A DNA stretch of 64,000 bases from Streptomyces sp. NBC_01723 (GCF_036246005.1 NZ_CP109171.1:6560001-6624000); one strand, 5' to 3'. Shown: positions 39,837 to 48,337, counted from the first letter of the stretch. Notes: a model not told the origin generated them from the sequence alone. Program-made: numbers and translations.

Positions 39837-40727
39837 TCAGATGATGCTCACGCCGTAGGCGCCGAGTGCCTCGGTGACCGGCTGGAAGAACGTCGTGCCG
39901 CCGGAGGAGCAGTTGCCGCTGCCGCCGGAGGTCAGGCCGAGCGCGGTGCTGCCGGAGAAGAGCGCGCCACCGCTGTCGCCGGGCTCGGCGCAGACGTTGG
40001 TCTGGATCAGACCGGAGACGATGCCGTCGGCACCGTAGTTGACGGTGGCGTTGAGGCCGGTGACGCTGCCGCCGTGCAGGCCGGTCGTGCTGCCGCTGCG
40101 CTGGACCGACTGGCCCACCGAGGCGTTTCCGGCGCCGGTGATCTCCTGGTAGGAGCCGTTGTAGAGGTAGACACGACCGTCGGCGGCGGCACCGTTGGAG
40201 TGCCGGATGATGCCGTAGTCGTTGCCGGGGAAGCTGGACCCGGCGGTGGTGCCGATCGACCACGAGCTGCCGATGTTGGTGCAGTGACCGGCGGTCAGCG
40301 CGAACTTGGTGCCCGCGCCGTCCTGCACGTTGAAGCCGAGGGAGCACCGGGCTCCACCCGTCGTGATGGCCTCGCCACCGGCGATGAGCTTGGAGAACTT
40401 GCCGGGGGTGCGCTTGATCACGAGAGCGTCGGCGTTCGCACCGGCCTCGCTCCTGATCTCGGCTATCTCGGCCTTGCTGACCGTGCTGTCGACCGTGACG
40501 ACGACCTTGTCCGACCGGGTGTCGGTGTACCACGCGGTGCCGCCGACGTCGGCGGTGCGCACGGCGTCGTGCGTCTGCTTGAGCTCAGCGGCGCTGAACG
40601 TCTGCGGGGCCGGTTGGGCCGACGCCGTGGCGGCGGGAACCGCCAGGGCCGCGGCGGCCGCGAGGCCGGTCGCCATGGCGACGAGTCGTGCGCGTCTCGG
40701 AAGGTCGTGGGGGTGGGAGAGTCGCAC
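39837..40727 (-). CDS. Secreted S1 serine protease, streptogrisin type
   Basis: 296 aa from the GTG at 40727 (GGAGG 7 nt upstream). A signal peptide ([20 protein letters not shown]... ending ASAQPAPQ) is followed by a short propeptide ([20 protein letters not shown]) and the chymotrypsin-like domain. The catalytic residues are His in [10 protein letters not shown], Asp in [10 protein letters not shown] and Ser in [11 protein letters not shown]. The size and short propeptide match streptogrisin A/B. It is secreted and autoprocessed; the mature enzyme would be about 185 aa. Confidence 0.95.
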   Translation of the reverse strand: MRLSHPHDLPRRARLVAMATGLAAAAALAVPAATASAQPAPQTFSAAELKQTHDAVRTADVGGTAWYTDTRSDKVVVTVDSTVSKAEIAEIRSEAGANADALVIKRTPGKFSKLIAGGEAITTGGARCSLGFNVQDGAGTKFALTAGHCTNIGSSWSIGTTAGSSFPGNDYGIIRHSNGAAADGRVYLYNGSYQEITGAGNASVGQSVQRSGSTTGLHGGSVTGLNATVNYGADGIVSGLIQTNVCAEPGDSGGALFSGSTALGLTSGGSGNCSSGGTTFFQPVTEALGAYGVSII

Positions 40728-41060
40728 TGTGAATCCTCCAGGTTGTGGGGAACCGGGGAGAGGGCGCTGGGTGGACGCCCCATGACACACCGTCAGGCAC
40801 ACCCGTACCGTTGGTGTGATCCTGACAAGCGCTCTCCTCATCCTGGGCAGGGCGGCGCGTCTGCGCAAGACCCCCGCAACCCCCCTCCCCACGCGAGCGC
40901 TTCCACCGCCGGGGGTGGTGCGGTTCGAGGTGAACGGCAAGAAGGGTGAGTCGGGTGGATGGGGGGCTCCGCCGCGAACATCACGTCCCTTGGGCCAGCC
41001 TCTAACCGGCCCTGTCGGCAAGTCGGGTCCTCCGGGCGACTCGACGTCATCCGGGGCGGG
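40728..41060. other. Upstream region of the protease gene
   Basis: No gene seen in about 330 nt. It must hold the protease promoter; a minus-strand TTGTCA (40823-40828) is a possible -35, but its -10 is unclear. I see no strong hairpin or repeat. Confidence 0.35.
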
Positions 41061-41576
41061 TCAAATCCATTTGTAGTTGGTGTCGTCCAGGGCCGGCAGC
41101 AGGGACTGGGCGGCGTCGAGCGGCGCGGTGGGAGCGGCCAGTTCGGCGAGCGGGACCGGTGGGAACAGAGCCTTGTTCGCGGCGTCCTTGTAGTGGCTCC
41201 AGGTGAGGTGGCCGACGCCGGCGGTGTCGTCATGTTCGACGGTGCGCAATCGGGTCCGCACGGGGGTGGCGATGTGCACGCGGAATACGAGGTGGAGTTT
41301 GCGGGGCGGGGTGCTGCCGGGGCGGGTGACCATGGCGTCCTGTACCCAGGTCAGTTGTGGGGCGCTGCTCGTGTCTGCGAGGTCCAGGCCCAGTTCTTCG
41401 TCGAGTTCGCGTGCGAGGGCCTGCTGGATGGGTTCGCCGGGTTCGACGTTGCCGCCCGGCAGGGTGTACTGGTCCTGGCCGTTCTTGGTGCGGTGGATGA
41501 GGGCGATCTCCTCGCCGTTGAACAGAGCCGCGGCGACGCGGATCTTGATGCGGTCGAACGGTTCGGCGAACGTCAT
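41061..41576 (-). CDS. NUDIX hydrolase
   Basis: 171 aa from the ATG at 41576. The NUDIX box is complete: GGNVEPGEPIQQALARELDE followed by ELGL (G-x5-E-x7-REUxEExGU form, with LDEELG). N-terminal strands KIRVAAALFNGEEIALIHRT and the C-terminal SHYKDAANKALFP are usual. It hydrolyses a nucleoside diphosphate linked to another moiety; the substrate is unknown. It stands alone, 117 nt from the DinB gene on the same strand. Confidence 0.9.
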   Translation of the reverse strand: MTFAEPFDRIKIRVAAALFNGEEIALIHRTKNGQDQYTLPGGNVEPGEPIQQALARELDEELGLDLADTSSAPQLTWVQDAMVTRPGSTPPRKLHLVFRVHIATPVRTRLRTVEHDDTAGVGHLTWSHYKDAANKALFPPVPLAELAAPTAPLDAAQSLLPALDDTNYKWI

Positions 41577-41693
41577 TGACGCGTCAGCCCTTCGGTGAGT
41601 GGGGTCGGGTGGCTGCCCTTGGCCAGGCGGCGGCAGCCCTGCCCATGTAGGGCGCCAGCCGCCACGCGCCATACCAAGCTCATCCTGAAACGA

Positions 41694-42281
41694 TCAGTAG
41701 GTCTTGACTGATGAGGCCGATCTGGCGGCCTGTTCGATCTTCGCGCGGTAGGCGGCACGGGCTTCCTCGTCGATCCGCTGCTCGTGCTCGGCGCGCACCC
41801 CGGTCCGGCCGTCGAGGCCCTCGCGCAGGATGTCGGCGTGGCCGGCATGCCGGATGGTCTCGCCGAGGACATGGACCATGACGGCGAAAAGGTTCGTGTT
41901 GGGAGAGGGCTCCCGCCACCACGGCACGTGGCCGGGGGCGTCGAGGGGAAGCTCGCTGATCGTCGCGTCCGAGTGTTCCCACGTGCGCCGGTAGAAGCCG
42001 ATGATCTGATCGCGGGTCTCGTCCGCGGCCGCCCACTGATCGCCGCCGTCGTGGTCCTGCCACCGGGGCAGCGGTTCCGGGGAGGGGCGGTCGAAGACCT
42101 CGCCGAAGTACCTGGCTTCGACGTTGGCCACGTGTTTGACCAGGCCGAGGAGGTTGGTCCCGGTCGCGGTCAAAGGCCGGCGGGCGTCGTACTCGGACAA
42201 GCCGTCGAGCTTCCAGAGCAGCGCCTCGCGGTCCCGGCGCAGTCTCCCGTGCAGGCTGTCCTTCGCGAATTCATCGATCAT
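41694..42281 (-). CDS. DinB family protein (DUF664)
   Basis: 195 aa from the ATG at 42281, where MIDEFAKDSLHGRLRRDREA matches the usual N-terminus; upstream ATGs at 42300 and 42362 are less likely. The four-helix-bundle motifs are LLGLVKHVANVEARYFGEVF, with a metal-ligand His, and VHVLGETIRHAGHADILREG, with His residues. These proteins bind a divalent metal and are related to mycothiol-dependent S-transferases; the reaction is unknown here. Confidence 0.88.
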   Translation of the reverse strand: MIDEFAKDSLHGRLRRDREALLWKLDGLSEYDARRPLTATGTNLLGLVKHVANVEARYFGEVFDRPSPEPLPRWQDHDGGDQWAAADETRDQIIGFYRRTWEHSDATISELPLDAPGHVPWWREPSPNTNLFAVMVHVLGETIRHAGHADILREGLDGRTGVRAEHEQRIDEEARAAYRAKIEQAARSASSVKTY

Positions 42282-42457
42282 GCGGCACGAGCCTGCCATG
42301 GGCTGCTCGTGGCGTGCGTCGGGGTAGATCCATTTCGCCGAGTACGTCACCAAGTTCTCCATGACCGGACGCCCCACCGCGACGATCCGACCACAGCGAC
42401 CGCCAGGACTTCCTCGCCCTCGTCGGCGCTCTCAGCCTCTTCGGCGCGCTGTTCCTC

Positions 42458-42670
42458 GTGGTCGGTGGTGGCTTCTGGCGGGCCGGCGCCGGGGCCATCC
42501 GGCGCTGGCGCGACTGGCGCACCATCGAGGGGCAGGCCGCCTCGGTGACACTCGTGGGCCCGGTGTTCCTGCGCTCGGGGGTGTTCCTGCTCGTCCTCGG
42601 GGCCGCCGGGTTCGGTCTGTACCACCTCGTGGACGCCGCGTCGTACGACAGTTGGCTGCACAGCCACTGA
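42458..42670 (+). CDS. Small two-helix membrane protein, 5' end uncertain (possible frameshift)
   Basis: The clear coding part reads VVGGGFWRAGAGAIRRWRDW, then VTLVGPVFLRSGVFLLVLGA and AGFGLYHLVDAAS. In-frame sequence upstream of this GTG (DFLALVGALSLFGALFLVVG) is a good first membrane helix but has no start codon. Removing one C from the CCCC run at 42372-42375 would join it to the ATG at 42361, giving a complete protein of about 102 aa. Either there is a true or sequencing frameshift, or only the short form is made. Family not recognised. Confidence 0.5.
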   Translation: MVGGGFWRAGAGAIRRWRDWRTIEGQAASVTLVGPVFLRSGVFLLVLGAAGFGLYHLVDAASYDSWLHSH

Positions 42671-42786
42671 AGCCTTCCGCCGCCCTCGGGAACGTGTCGT
42701 GGTCGGGGCTCCCGGGCGTGTCACGTGGAGCGGGGTGGGCGGGCCGATAGGCTGCGTCGCTCCGGAAATCCGATCGGAGTTCACCT

Positions 42787-43662
42787 GTGAGCCGTGTACG
42801 CCTGGGGATCGCCATCCTGACCATGGGCAACCGGCCCGCCGAGTTGGAGGCGCTGCTGGCGTCGGTGGCCCGGCAGACACTGCCGGCCGCGCGGATCGTG
42901 GTGGTCGGCAACGGCAGTGCGCTGCCGGAGCTGCCCGCGAGTGTGGACGGGGTGGAGCTGGAGGAAAACCTGGGGGTGTCCGGCGGCCGGAACGTGGCCA
43001 TCGAACACCTGCGGGCACGGGGCGACGTGGACGTCGTGGTCGACCTGGACGACGACGGCCTGCTCGTGCACACGGACGTGTTCGAGAAGCTGGCCGCGAT
43101 GTACGGGGCGGATGAGCGGCTGGGGATCGTGTCGTTCCGGATCGCCGACGAGCAGGGCCGTACGCAGCGGCGGCATGTGCCGCGGCTGCGGTCGAAGGAC
43201 CCGCTGCGCGCCGGTGAGGTGACCACGTTCCTGGGCGGCGGACACGCGCTGTCGATGCGGATGCTGGAGCGGACCGGCACCTGGCCGGACGCGTTCTTGT
43301 TCGCACATGAGGAGACCGATCTTGCGTGGCGGGCGCTGGATGACGGGTGGCGGGTGGTCTACGAGCCGTCACTGCTGCTCCAGCACCCCTGGACGTCACC
43401 CGCTCGGCACGCGGTCTACCACCGGATGACGGCCCGCAACCGGGTGTGGCTGGCCAAACGGCATCTGCCCGTACCGCTCGTTCCGGTCTACCTCGGGGTG
43501 TGGACCCTGCTGACGGTGGCGCGGACGCGCTCGTGGGGCGGTCTGCGGGCCTGGGCGGGCGGCTTCGCCGAGGGAGTCCGCGTGTCGTGCGGGCCGCGAC
43601 GGCCGATGCGGTGGGCGACCGTGGCACGGATGACGCGCCTGGGTCGCCCCCCGGTCATCTAG
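42787..43662 (+). CDS. Family 2 glycosyltransferase
   Basis: 291 aa. GT-A fold: LGIAILTMGNRPAELEALLA, VVVGNGSALPELP, NLGVSGGRNVAIEHL, the acidic metal/nucleotide motif VVDLDDDGLLVHTD, FLGGGHALSMRMLE and the catalytic-region HEETDLAWRALDDGWRVVYE, as in rhamnosyltransferase-like GT2. It is cytoplasmic or membrane-associated through its C-terminal hydrophobic stretch (VPVYLGVWTLLTVA). The GTG start has GGAG 7 nt upstream. The acceptor is unknown; no polysaccharide cluster is nearby. Confidence 0.92.
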   Translation: MSRVRLGIAILTMGNRPAELEALLASVARQTLPAARIVVVGNGSALPELPASVDGVELEENLGVSGGRNVAIEHLRARGDVDVVVDLDDDGLLVHTDVFEKLAAMYGADERLGIVSFRIADEQGRTQRRHVPRLRSKDPLRAGEVTTFLGGGHALSMRMLERTGTWPDAFLFAHEETDLAWRALDDGWRVVYEPSLLLQHPWTSPARHAVYHRMTARNRVWLAKRHLPVPLVPVYLGVWTLLTVARTRSWGGLRAWAGGFAEGVRVSCGPRRPMRWATVARMTRLGRPPVI

Positions 43663-43945
43663 GCCGTTTTCTTTCGGACCATCGCGCCGACCAAATGAGG
43701 ATGGCCGCGACGTGGAGTCCGGCCAGATGGACGGTGGGCGGTCTTCGCGTAGCGGGCTGCGATCCCTCGCCACCGGTTGACGCATCGCTCGACGGTGTTG
43801 CGCTGCTTGCATGCCTTGCGGTCGAGGGTGGGTGGCAAGCCGTCGTGGCTGCCCCGACGGAGCCGGTGACCCTGCTGGTCAGCTGTGACCGGGGTGCCAG
43901 CCCGACTCCCTCGTCGTCGCAGGTGTTCGCGGCCGCCTGCGCCGC
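43659..43945 (-). mobile_element. IS5-family transposase remnant
   Basis: Only the C-terminal part of a DDE transposase remains: EHLRRRGSRAGTPVTADQQG, HRLRRGSHDGLPPTLDRKAC and KQRNTVERCVNRWRGIAARY, with the catalytic Glu in VERC. A frameshift after YAKTAHR moves the end (HLAGLHVAAILIWSAR) into another frame. The N-terminus with both catalytic Asp residues and the terminal repeats are missing. The stop overlaps the glycosyltransferase stop at CTAG. Confidence 0.8.
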
Positions 43946-43951
43946 AACGCC

Positions 43952-44263
43952 TCAGAGCCCGGCCATGGACTTATCGAGCACTCCACCCAGCGCACCGTAG
44001 ACGCTGCAGCGAACGGAGTGTTTCGCCCTGCGGCGCAGTCCGAAGCCCACGATGAACGACAAGACGAAGAGCCCGCCCAGGACCGTCGCTACGATCGGGT
44101 TGTAGACGAAGTACACGAAGCACCCGACTCCAGCCCAGACCAGGATCGGCAGGAGCGAGCCGCGCAGCACTGTCCCGAATCTGATCCGTTCTGGCCCGGA
44201 CGGCAGCGCATGTTCACGCCACACCTCGATGTGGTTCCGGGTCACACAGTGCTCGGGTCGCAT
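43952..44263 (-). CDS. Small membrane protein of unknown function
   Basis: 103 aa. A soluble N-terminus (HIEVWREHALPSGPERIRFG) leads into two membrane helices (GSLLPILVWAGVGCFVYFVY and VATVLGGLFVLSFIVGFGLR) and a basic tail RRRAKHSVRCSVY. Typical of short two-helix streptomycete membrane proteins; no named family. It borders the IS remnant, so the C-terminus may have been altered. Confidence 0.6.
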   Translation of the reverse strand: MRPEHCVTRNHIEVWREHALPSGPERIRFGTVLRGSLLPILVWAGVGCFVYFVYNPIVATVLGGLFVLSFIVGFGLRRRAKHSVRCSVYGALGGVLDKSMAGL

Positions 44264-44758
44264 GAAGCCATCACACCACCGACAGCTCGGATCTCGTGCA
44301 GTGATCCGTAAGAAACGGCTAGGCGCTCAGCCCGGCCTCCTGACGCTGCCCGCCGGGCAGAGCCGCCAGTCCGGACGTCAGTCGGAGACGTACCGGGCCA
44401 CCCCGCCCTCGACGCTGACGGACGACGGCGCACGGCCCTTCCCGCAACCATGGCCAACGCGAATTCGGCGCTCATTTTCGTAACCACGAGCCAGGCAGCC
44501 GCACTTGTCGCCATGGTGCTTCAGGCAGGTCTGGCAGAGGACTGACAGAGTTCTCTCGGGTGACGGCAGGCGAAAGGCATGCGAGGCTTGGCGCCTCAGT
44601 GCGTTGTGCCTGACAGATACGTATGGGTTGTTCAGGCACGTACGGCATGTTCGCAACGCGGGTCCCGATCCCCGACACTGCCCGTCATCGTCGAGCCTGA
44701 ACCGTTCGCGTCCTCAGGGCGTCCCTACGGGCACCTGACGTCCCGGAGCCGCTACACC
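44264..44758. other. Compositionally unusual gap before the pentapeptide gene
   Basis: About 495 nt with visibly lower G+C than its surroundings, especially 44450-44700. It contains a possible Cys-rich ORF on the minus strand and otherwise no recognisable gene, hairpin or promoter. Confidence 0.4.
44378..44656 (-). CDS. Doubtful Cys-rich small protein
   Basis: 92 codons with MRTCRTCLNNPYVSVRHNAL and LCQTCLKHHGDKCGCLARGY, i.e. several paired cysteines that could bind metal. Codon use is less GC-biased at third positions than in neighbours, so it may be acquired DNA, a decayed gene or chance. There is no clear ribosome site. Confidence 0.3.
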   Translation of the reverse strand: MRTCRTCLNNPYVSVRHNALRRQASHAFRLPSPERTLSVLCQTCLKHHGDKCGCLARGYENERRIRVGHGCGKGRAPSSVSVEGGVARYVSD

Positions 44759-46882
44759 ATGAGCACACCCTCGGCAGCGCCGTCCTGGCCGCACTGCGCC
44801 TACGGTGCCGACCCTGCCGTCGACTCCGTCGGCTGTCGCGGCATCCACGTTCCCGGTCACACCGCATGCCTCGCTCACTTGGCCGATGCCCATCGCGACG
44901 CCTACCTGGCCGGACTGACTCCCGGCGCCAGCATCGACCACCGGGGCACCACCCTCACCGAGCCTCTCCTCAACGCCTTACTCAACGCCCTCCGTGACCC
45001 TGCAACGGGTGACGTCCGCTTAGGTGGCGCCATGTTCGAGTCGGCGACCTTCGAGGGCGACGCTGGGTTCCGGTCGGCGACTTTCGAGGGTGGCGCCGTG
45101 TTCCGGTCGGCGACCTTCGAGGGCGGCGCAATGTTCCAGTTGGCGACCTTCGGGGGCGCCGCCATGTTCGAGTCGGCGACCTTCGGTGGCGACGCCGTGT
45201 TCCAGTTGGCAACCTTCGAGAGCTACGCCGGCTTCCGGTCGGCGACCTTCAAGGGCGACGCTGGGCTCGTGTCGGCGACCTTCAAGGGCTACGCCGTGTT
45301 CCGGTCGGCGACCTTCGAGGGCGACGCCGGGTTCGAGTCGGCCACCTTCGAGCGCGGCGCCGGGTTCGAGTCTGCGACGTTCAAGGGCGACGCCGGGTTC
45401 GAATCAGCGACGTTCAAGGGCTACGCCGTGTTCCGGTCGGCGGCCTTCGAGGGCGACGCCATGCTCCAGTCGGCGACCTTTAAGGCCGACGCCATATTCG
45501 AGTCGGCGACCTTCAAGGGCTACGCCGGGTTCCAGTTGGCGGCCTTCGAGGCCGGCGCCGGGTTCCGGTCGGCGACCTTCGGGGACTACGCCGGGTTCGA
45601 GTCGGCGATCTTCAAGGGCGAGGCCGGGTTTCAGTTGGCGGCCTTCAAGGGCGGCGCCGGGTTCCAGTTGGCGGCCTTCGAGGGCGGCGCCGGGTTCCGG
45701 TCGGCGGTCTTCGAGGGCTACGCCGGGTTTGAGTCGGCGATCTTCAAGGGCGACGCCGTGTTCGAGTCGGCGACCTTCGAGGAGGCTGACCAGTTCGGGC
45801 CCTTGGTGTGTGCAGGTCGGGTTGTGTTGTCTGGCGCCAAATTCGGCGGCCCGGTGACCCTCTCGTTCGCTGCGCGACGTCTGGAGTGCCGTCGGACTCG
45901 CTGGTCTTCGACTGCGGAGATCCGACTGCGCTGTACCACGGTGGACTTCGCTCATGCGGTGTTCGAGTACCCCCTCACGATCGCCGCCGAGCCGGCTCCG
46001 TTCGTGCTCACCAACGGACTCCAGCTCTCTGAAGACTCCCTGTCGAACCTGACCGGTTCGGAGGTGCGGGTAGCGTCGCTGCGCGGGGTCGACGCGGCCC
46101 ATCTGGTCTTGGCCGACCTCGATCTGTCGGGGTGTCTGTTCTCCGGCACGGTCCACCTGGACCAAATCCGTCTGGAGGGGGCCTGCACTTTCGACACGGC
46201 CCCGACTCCCGTATGGAGGATTTGGCCGCCCGTGCGCTTCACCGAGCGCCGCGTCCTGGCCGAGGAACACCACTGGCGCGCGAGCCAGCCCCGGGCAGTG
46301 AGGGGCTGGAACGTGGCGGTCCTCGGTGCCGGACGGGCGGGGCCGTTGCAGCTGGCTCCGGTGTACCGGGCACTACGCAAGGCGTTCGAAGACGGCAAGC
46401 ACGAGCCGGGGGCCGCGGACTTCTACTACGGGGAGATGGAGATGCGCCGCCGCGCCGGCGACATCCCTCGCAGTGAACGAGGGCTGCTGACCGCGTACTG
46501 GGCGCTGTCCGGCTACGGCCTGCGCTCGTCCCGGGCCCTGGCCTGGCTCGGGGCCGCCATGGTCCTCACCGTCGTCATGCTGATGGCTGTCGGCCTCGCC
46601 CAGGAGACCCCCAAGCAGACCGCGACGGGCACCGTCCCGGACGGCGGGGGCAAGGTCACCTTCGAAATCGACAAGGACGATCCGAAGAACCCCACCGGCG
46701 ACCGGTTCACCGGCGAGCGCTTCGAGAAGGCCCTGAACGTCACCCTCAACTCGGTGGTGTTCCGCTCCTCCGGACAGGACCTGACCACCGCCGGCACGTA
46801 CATCGAGATGACCTCCCGCCTGTCCGAACCCGTCCTTCTCGGCCTGGCCGTCCTCGCCATCCGCAACCGCGTCAAGCGCTGA
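44759..46882 (+). CDS. Pentapeptide-repeat membrane protein with two TTA codons
   Basis: 707 aa from the ATG at 44759. N-terminal Cys/His segment (WPHCAYGADPAVDSVGCRG, HTACLAHLADAHRDAYLAG), then 23 repeats of 11 residues (AxFxSATFxGD), then a globular part and a C-terminal pair of helices (ALAWLGAAMVLTVVMLMAVG and EPVLLGLAVLAIRNRVKR) flanking a pore-like NSVVFRSSGQDLTTAG. In-frame TTA Leu codons at 44978-44980 and 45020-45022 make translation dependent on bldA tRNA. The family function is unknown; the end resembles a degenerate two-TM channel. Confidence 0.85.
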   Translation: MSTPSAAPSWPHCAYGADPAVDSVGCRGIHVPGHTACLAHLADAHRDAYLAGLTPGASIDHRGTTLTEPLLNALLNALRDPATGDVRLGGAMFESATFEGDAGFRSATFEGGAVFRSATFEGGAMFQLATFGGAAMFESATFGGDAVFQLATFESYAGFRSATFKGDAGLVSATFKGYAVFRSATFEGDAGFESATFERGAGFESATFKGDAGFESATFKGYAVFRSAAFEGDAMLQSATFKADAIFESATFKGYAGFQLAAFEAGAGFRSATFGDYAGFESAIFKGEAGFQLAAFKGGAGFQLAAFEGGAGFRSAVFEGYAGFESAIFKGDAVFESATFEEADQFGPLVCAGRVVLSGAKFGGPVTLSFAARRLECRRTRWSSTAEIRLRCTTVDFAHAVFEYPLTIAAEPAPFVLTNGLQLSEDSLSNLTGSEVRVASLRGVDAAHLVLADLDLSGCLFSGTVHLDQIRLEGACTFDTAPTPVWRIWPPVRFTERRVLAEEHHWRASQPRAVRGWNVAVLGAGRAGPLQLAPVYRALRKAFEDGKHEPGAADFYYGEMEMRRRAGDIPRSERGLLTAYWALSGYGLRSSRALAWLGAAMVLTVVMLMAVGLAQETPKQTATGTVPDGGGKVTFEIDKDDPKNPTGDRFTGERFEKALNVTLNSVVFRSSGQDLTTAGTYIEMTSRLSEPVLLGLAVLAIRNRVKR
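45023..45781 (+). repeat. Tandem array of 23 x 33-bp coding repeats
   Basis: Each unit encodes an 11-residue block such as GDAGFESATFK or GGAVFRSATFE. Units differ mainly at positions 2, 4 and 11, and the array is in frame throughout. It is the repeat region of the pentapeptide protein and not a CRISPR array. Confidence 0.9.
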
Positions 46883-46915
46883 CAGCCCTGCCCCGGCCAA
46901 GCGAAGCCCTGTGAC

Positions 46916-46931
46916 CGGTTCGACCGAACCG
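46916..46931. repeat. Tight palindrome CGGTTCG-AC-CGAACCG
   Basis: Perfect 7-bp inverted repeat with a 2-bp centre in the 190-nt gap after the pentapeptide gene, flanked by two AAGCCCT copies. It could be a protein-binding site; the loop is too short for a good terminator. Confidence 0.4.
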
Positions 46932-47073
46932 TTGACAAGCCCTACTTGCCTGCACTGTTGATCGGGTGATCGACCTCCGAACTGCACAGAAGCCCTTCGC
47001 CCCCTAGATATCCCTGATCCAACCGTCGCTCAATCGAGCAGTTCGTAGATCTCCGGGGCCGTTCGCGAGCAAG

Positions 47074-48255
47074 TCACGTTCCACGCCCCGTGGCCCTCAG
47101 TACTGCCGCGAGGCCTTCCCGGAGGTCCTTGATGAAGTAGTCCGGAACTTCCAGGGACGGGAAGTGACCCCCGGATTCGGGTGAACTCCAGCGGATGATC
47201 CGGCGGTATCGTTCCTGCGCCCAGGGGCGCGGGCACTTCTCGATGTCCCGGGGGTACATGCTGATCGCCGACGGGACGTCGACCCGGAGTTCGGGGTCCA
47301 GTGAGTTGTGGCTCTCGTAGTAGATGCGGGCCGCCGATGCGCCGGTGCGTGTCAGCCAGTAGAGCGTCACGTTGTCGAGAATGCGGTCCTTGGAGATCCT
47401 CTCGAACGGGCTGTCCTCCGTGTCCGACCACTCGGCGAACTTGTCCAGGATCCAGGCGAGAAGCCCGACCGGTGAGTCCACGAGTGAGTAGCCGATGGTC
47501 TGGGGCCGGGTCGCCTGCTGCTTCGCGTAGGCCGCGCGGTGGCGCCAGAAGTGGGCTGTCTCCTCGGCCCACCGGCGTTCGACCGCCGTCAGGCCGTCCG
47601 TGGGCAGACCGGGGGGCGCCTGCGCGAACGTGCTGTGGATGCCGAGGACGTGCGCCGGGAACCTGCCGCCGAGGACCGTGGTGATGTTGCCGCCCCAGTC
47701 GCCGCCGTGGGCCGCGAACTCGCCGTAGCCGAGCCTTCCCATCAACTCCACCCACGCGGCCGCGATCTTCTCGGTCCCCCACCCGGTGGCGGCCGGTTTC
47801 TCGCTGTAGCCGAAGCCCGGCAGCGACGGGGCGACGACGTGGAACGCCGGCGCGTCCGCGTCCTGTGGATCCGCCAGCTCGTCCACCACGTCGATGAACT
47901 CGGCGATGCTGCCGGGCCAGCCGTGCGTCATGAGCAGGGGAGTGGCATCCGCGCGCGCCGACCGGCGGTGCAGGAAGTGGATGCCCAGGCCGTCAATGGT
48001 CGTGCGGAACTGGCCGGCGCCGTTGAGGCGCTCTTCGAACGACCGCCAGTCGTACCCCGTGCGCCAGTAGTTCACGACATCGACGAGGTCGGCGAGCGGC
48101 ACGCCCTGGTCCCATCGGCCGGGGCCGGGCGCGGCGCGCTGGACCGTCTCCGCCTCCGGCAGCCGCGCCGCGGCCAGTCGCGCGCGCAGATCGTCGAGTT
48201 CGGCGTCAGTCGCGTGGGTTTCGAACGCTCGCACGTCGCTGTCTGGACGGGACAT
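47074..48255 (-). CDS. Epoxide hydrolase (EHN/alpha-beta hydrolase family)
   Basis: 393 aa. An N-terminal EHN domain (ATDAELDDLRARLAAARLPE, WDQGVPLADLVDVVNYWRTG) precedes the alpha/beta fold: oxyanion HGWPGS, nucleophile Asp in HGGDWGGN, FGYSEKP, and the C-terminal His in SGGHFPSLEVP. It opens epoxides to diols, probably for detoxification or catabolism. It is divergent from a CGNR regulator gene, and the shared 82-nt gap carries two direct repeats. Confidence 0.93.
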   Translation of the reverse strand: MSRPDSDVRAFETHATDAELDDLRARLAAARLPEAETVQRAAPGPGRWDQGVPLADLVDVVNYWRTGYDWRSFEERLNGAGQFRTTIDGLGIHFLHRRSARADATPLLMTHGWPGSIAEFIDVVDELADPQDADAPAFHVVAPSLPGFGYSEKPAATGWGTEKIAAAWVELMGRLGYGEFAAHGGDWGGNITTVLGGRFPAHVLGIHSTFAQAPPGLPTDGLTAVERRWAEETAHFWRHRAAYAKQQATRPQTIGYSLVDSPVGLLAWILDKFAEWSDTEDSPFERISKDRILDNVTLYWLTRTGASAARIYYESHNSLDPELRVDVPSAISMYPRDIEKCPRPWAQERYRRIIRWSSPESGGHFPSLEVPDYFIKDLREGLAAVLRATGRGT

Positions 48256-48276
48256 GGGACCTCCTGGCCATCACGG

Positions 48277-48335
48277 AACCGGCTAAGACGGTTCTAGCAG
48301 CCCTGCGAGCCACGCCGCAACCGGCTAAGGTGGTT
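48277..48335. promoter_or_regulatory. Two 17-bp direct repeats, 42 bp apart, between the epoxide hydrolase and CGNR genes
   Basis: AACCGGCTAAGACGGTT (48277-48293) and AACCGGCTAAGGTGGTT (48319-48335), each with AACC...GGTT dyad ends. The 42-bp spacing is four helical turns. The second overlaps a -10-like TAAGGT (48326-48331) that stands 6 nt before the CGNR start. This fits autoregulation and control of the divergent hydrolase. Confidence 0.7.
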
Positions 48336-48337
48336 CC

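Noticed and set aside
43659..43945. Possible intact insertion sequence
   Set aside because: Only the C-terminal third of the transposase is present, it is frameshifted, and no terminal inverted repeats were found.
45023..45781. CRISPR-like tandem repeats
   Set aside because: 33-bp units are contiguous, in frame and without spacers; they encode protein repeats.
46916..46931. Terminator for the pentapeptide gene
   Set aside because: The palindrome has only a 2-nt centre, unsuitable for an RNA hairpin, and no T-run; kept as a possible protein-binding site.
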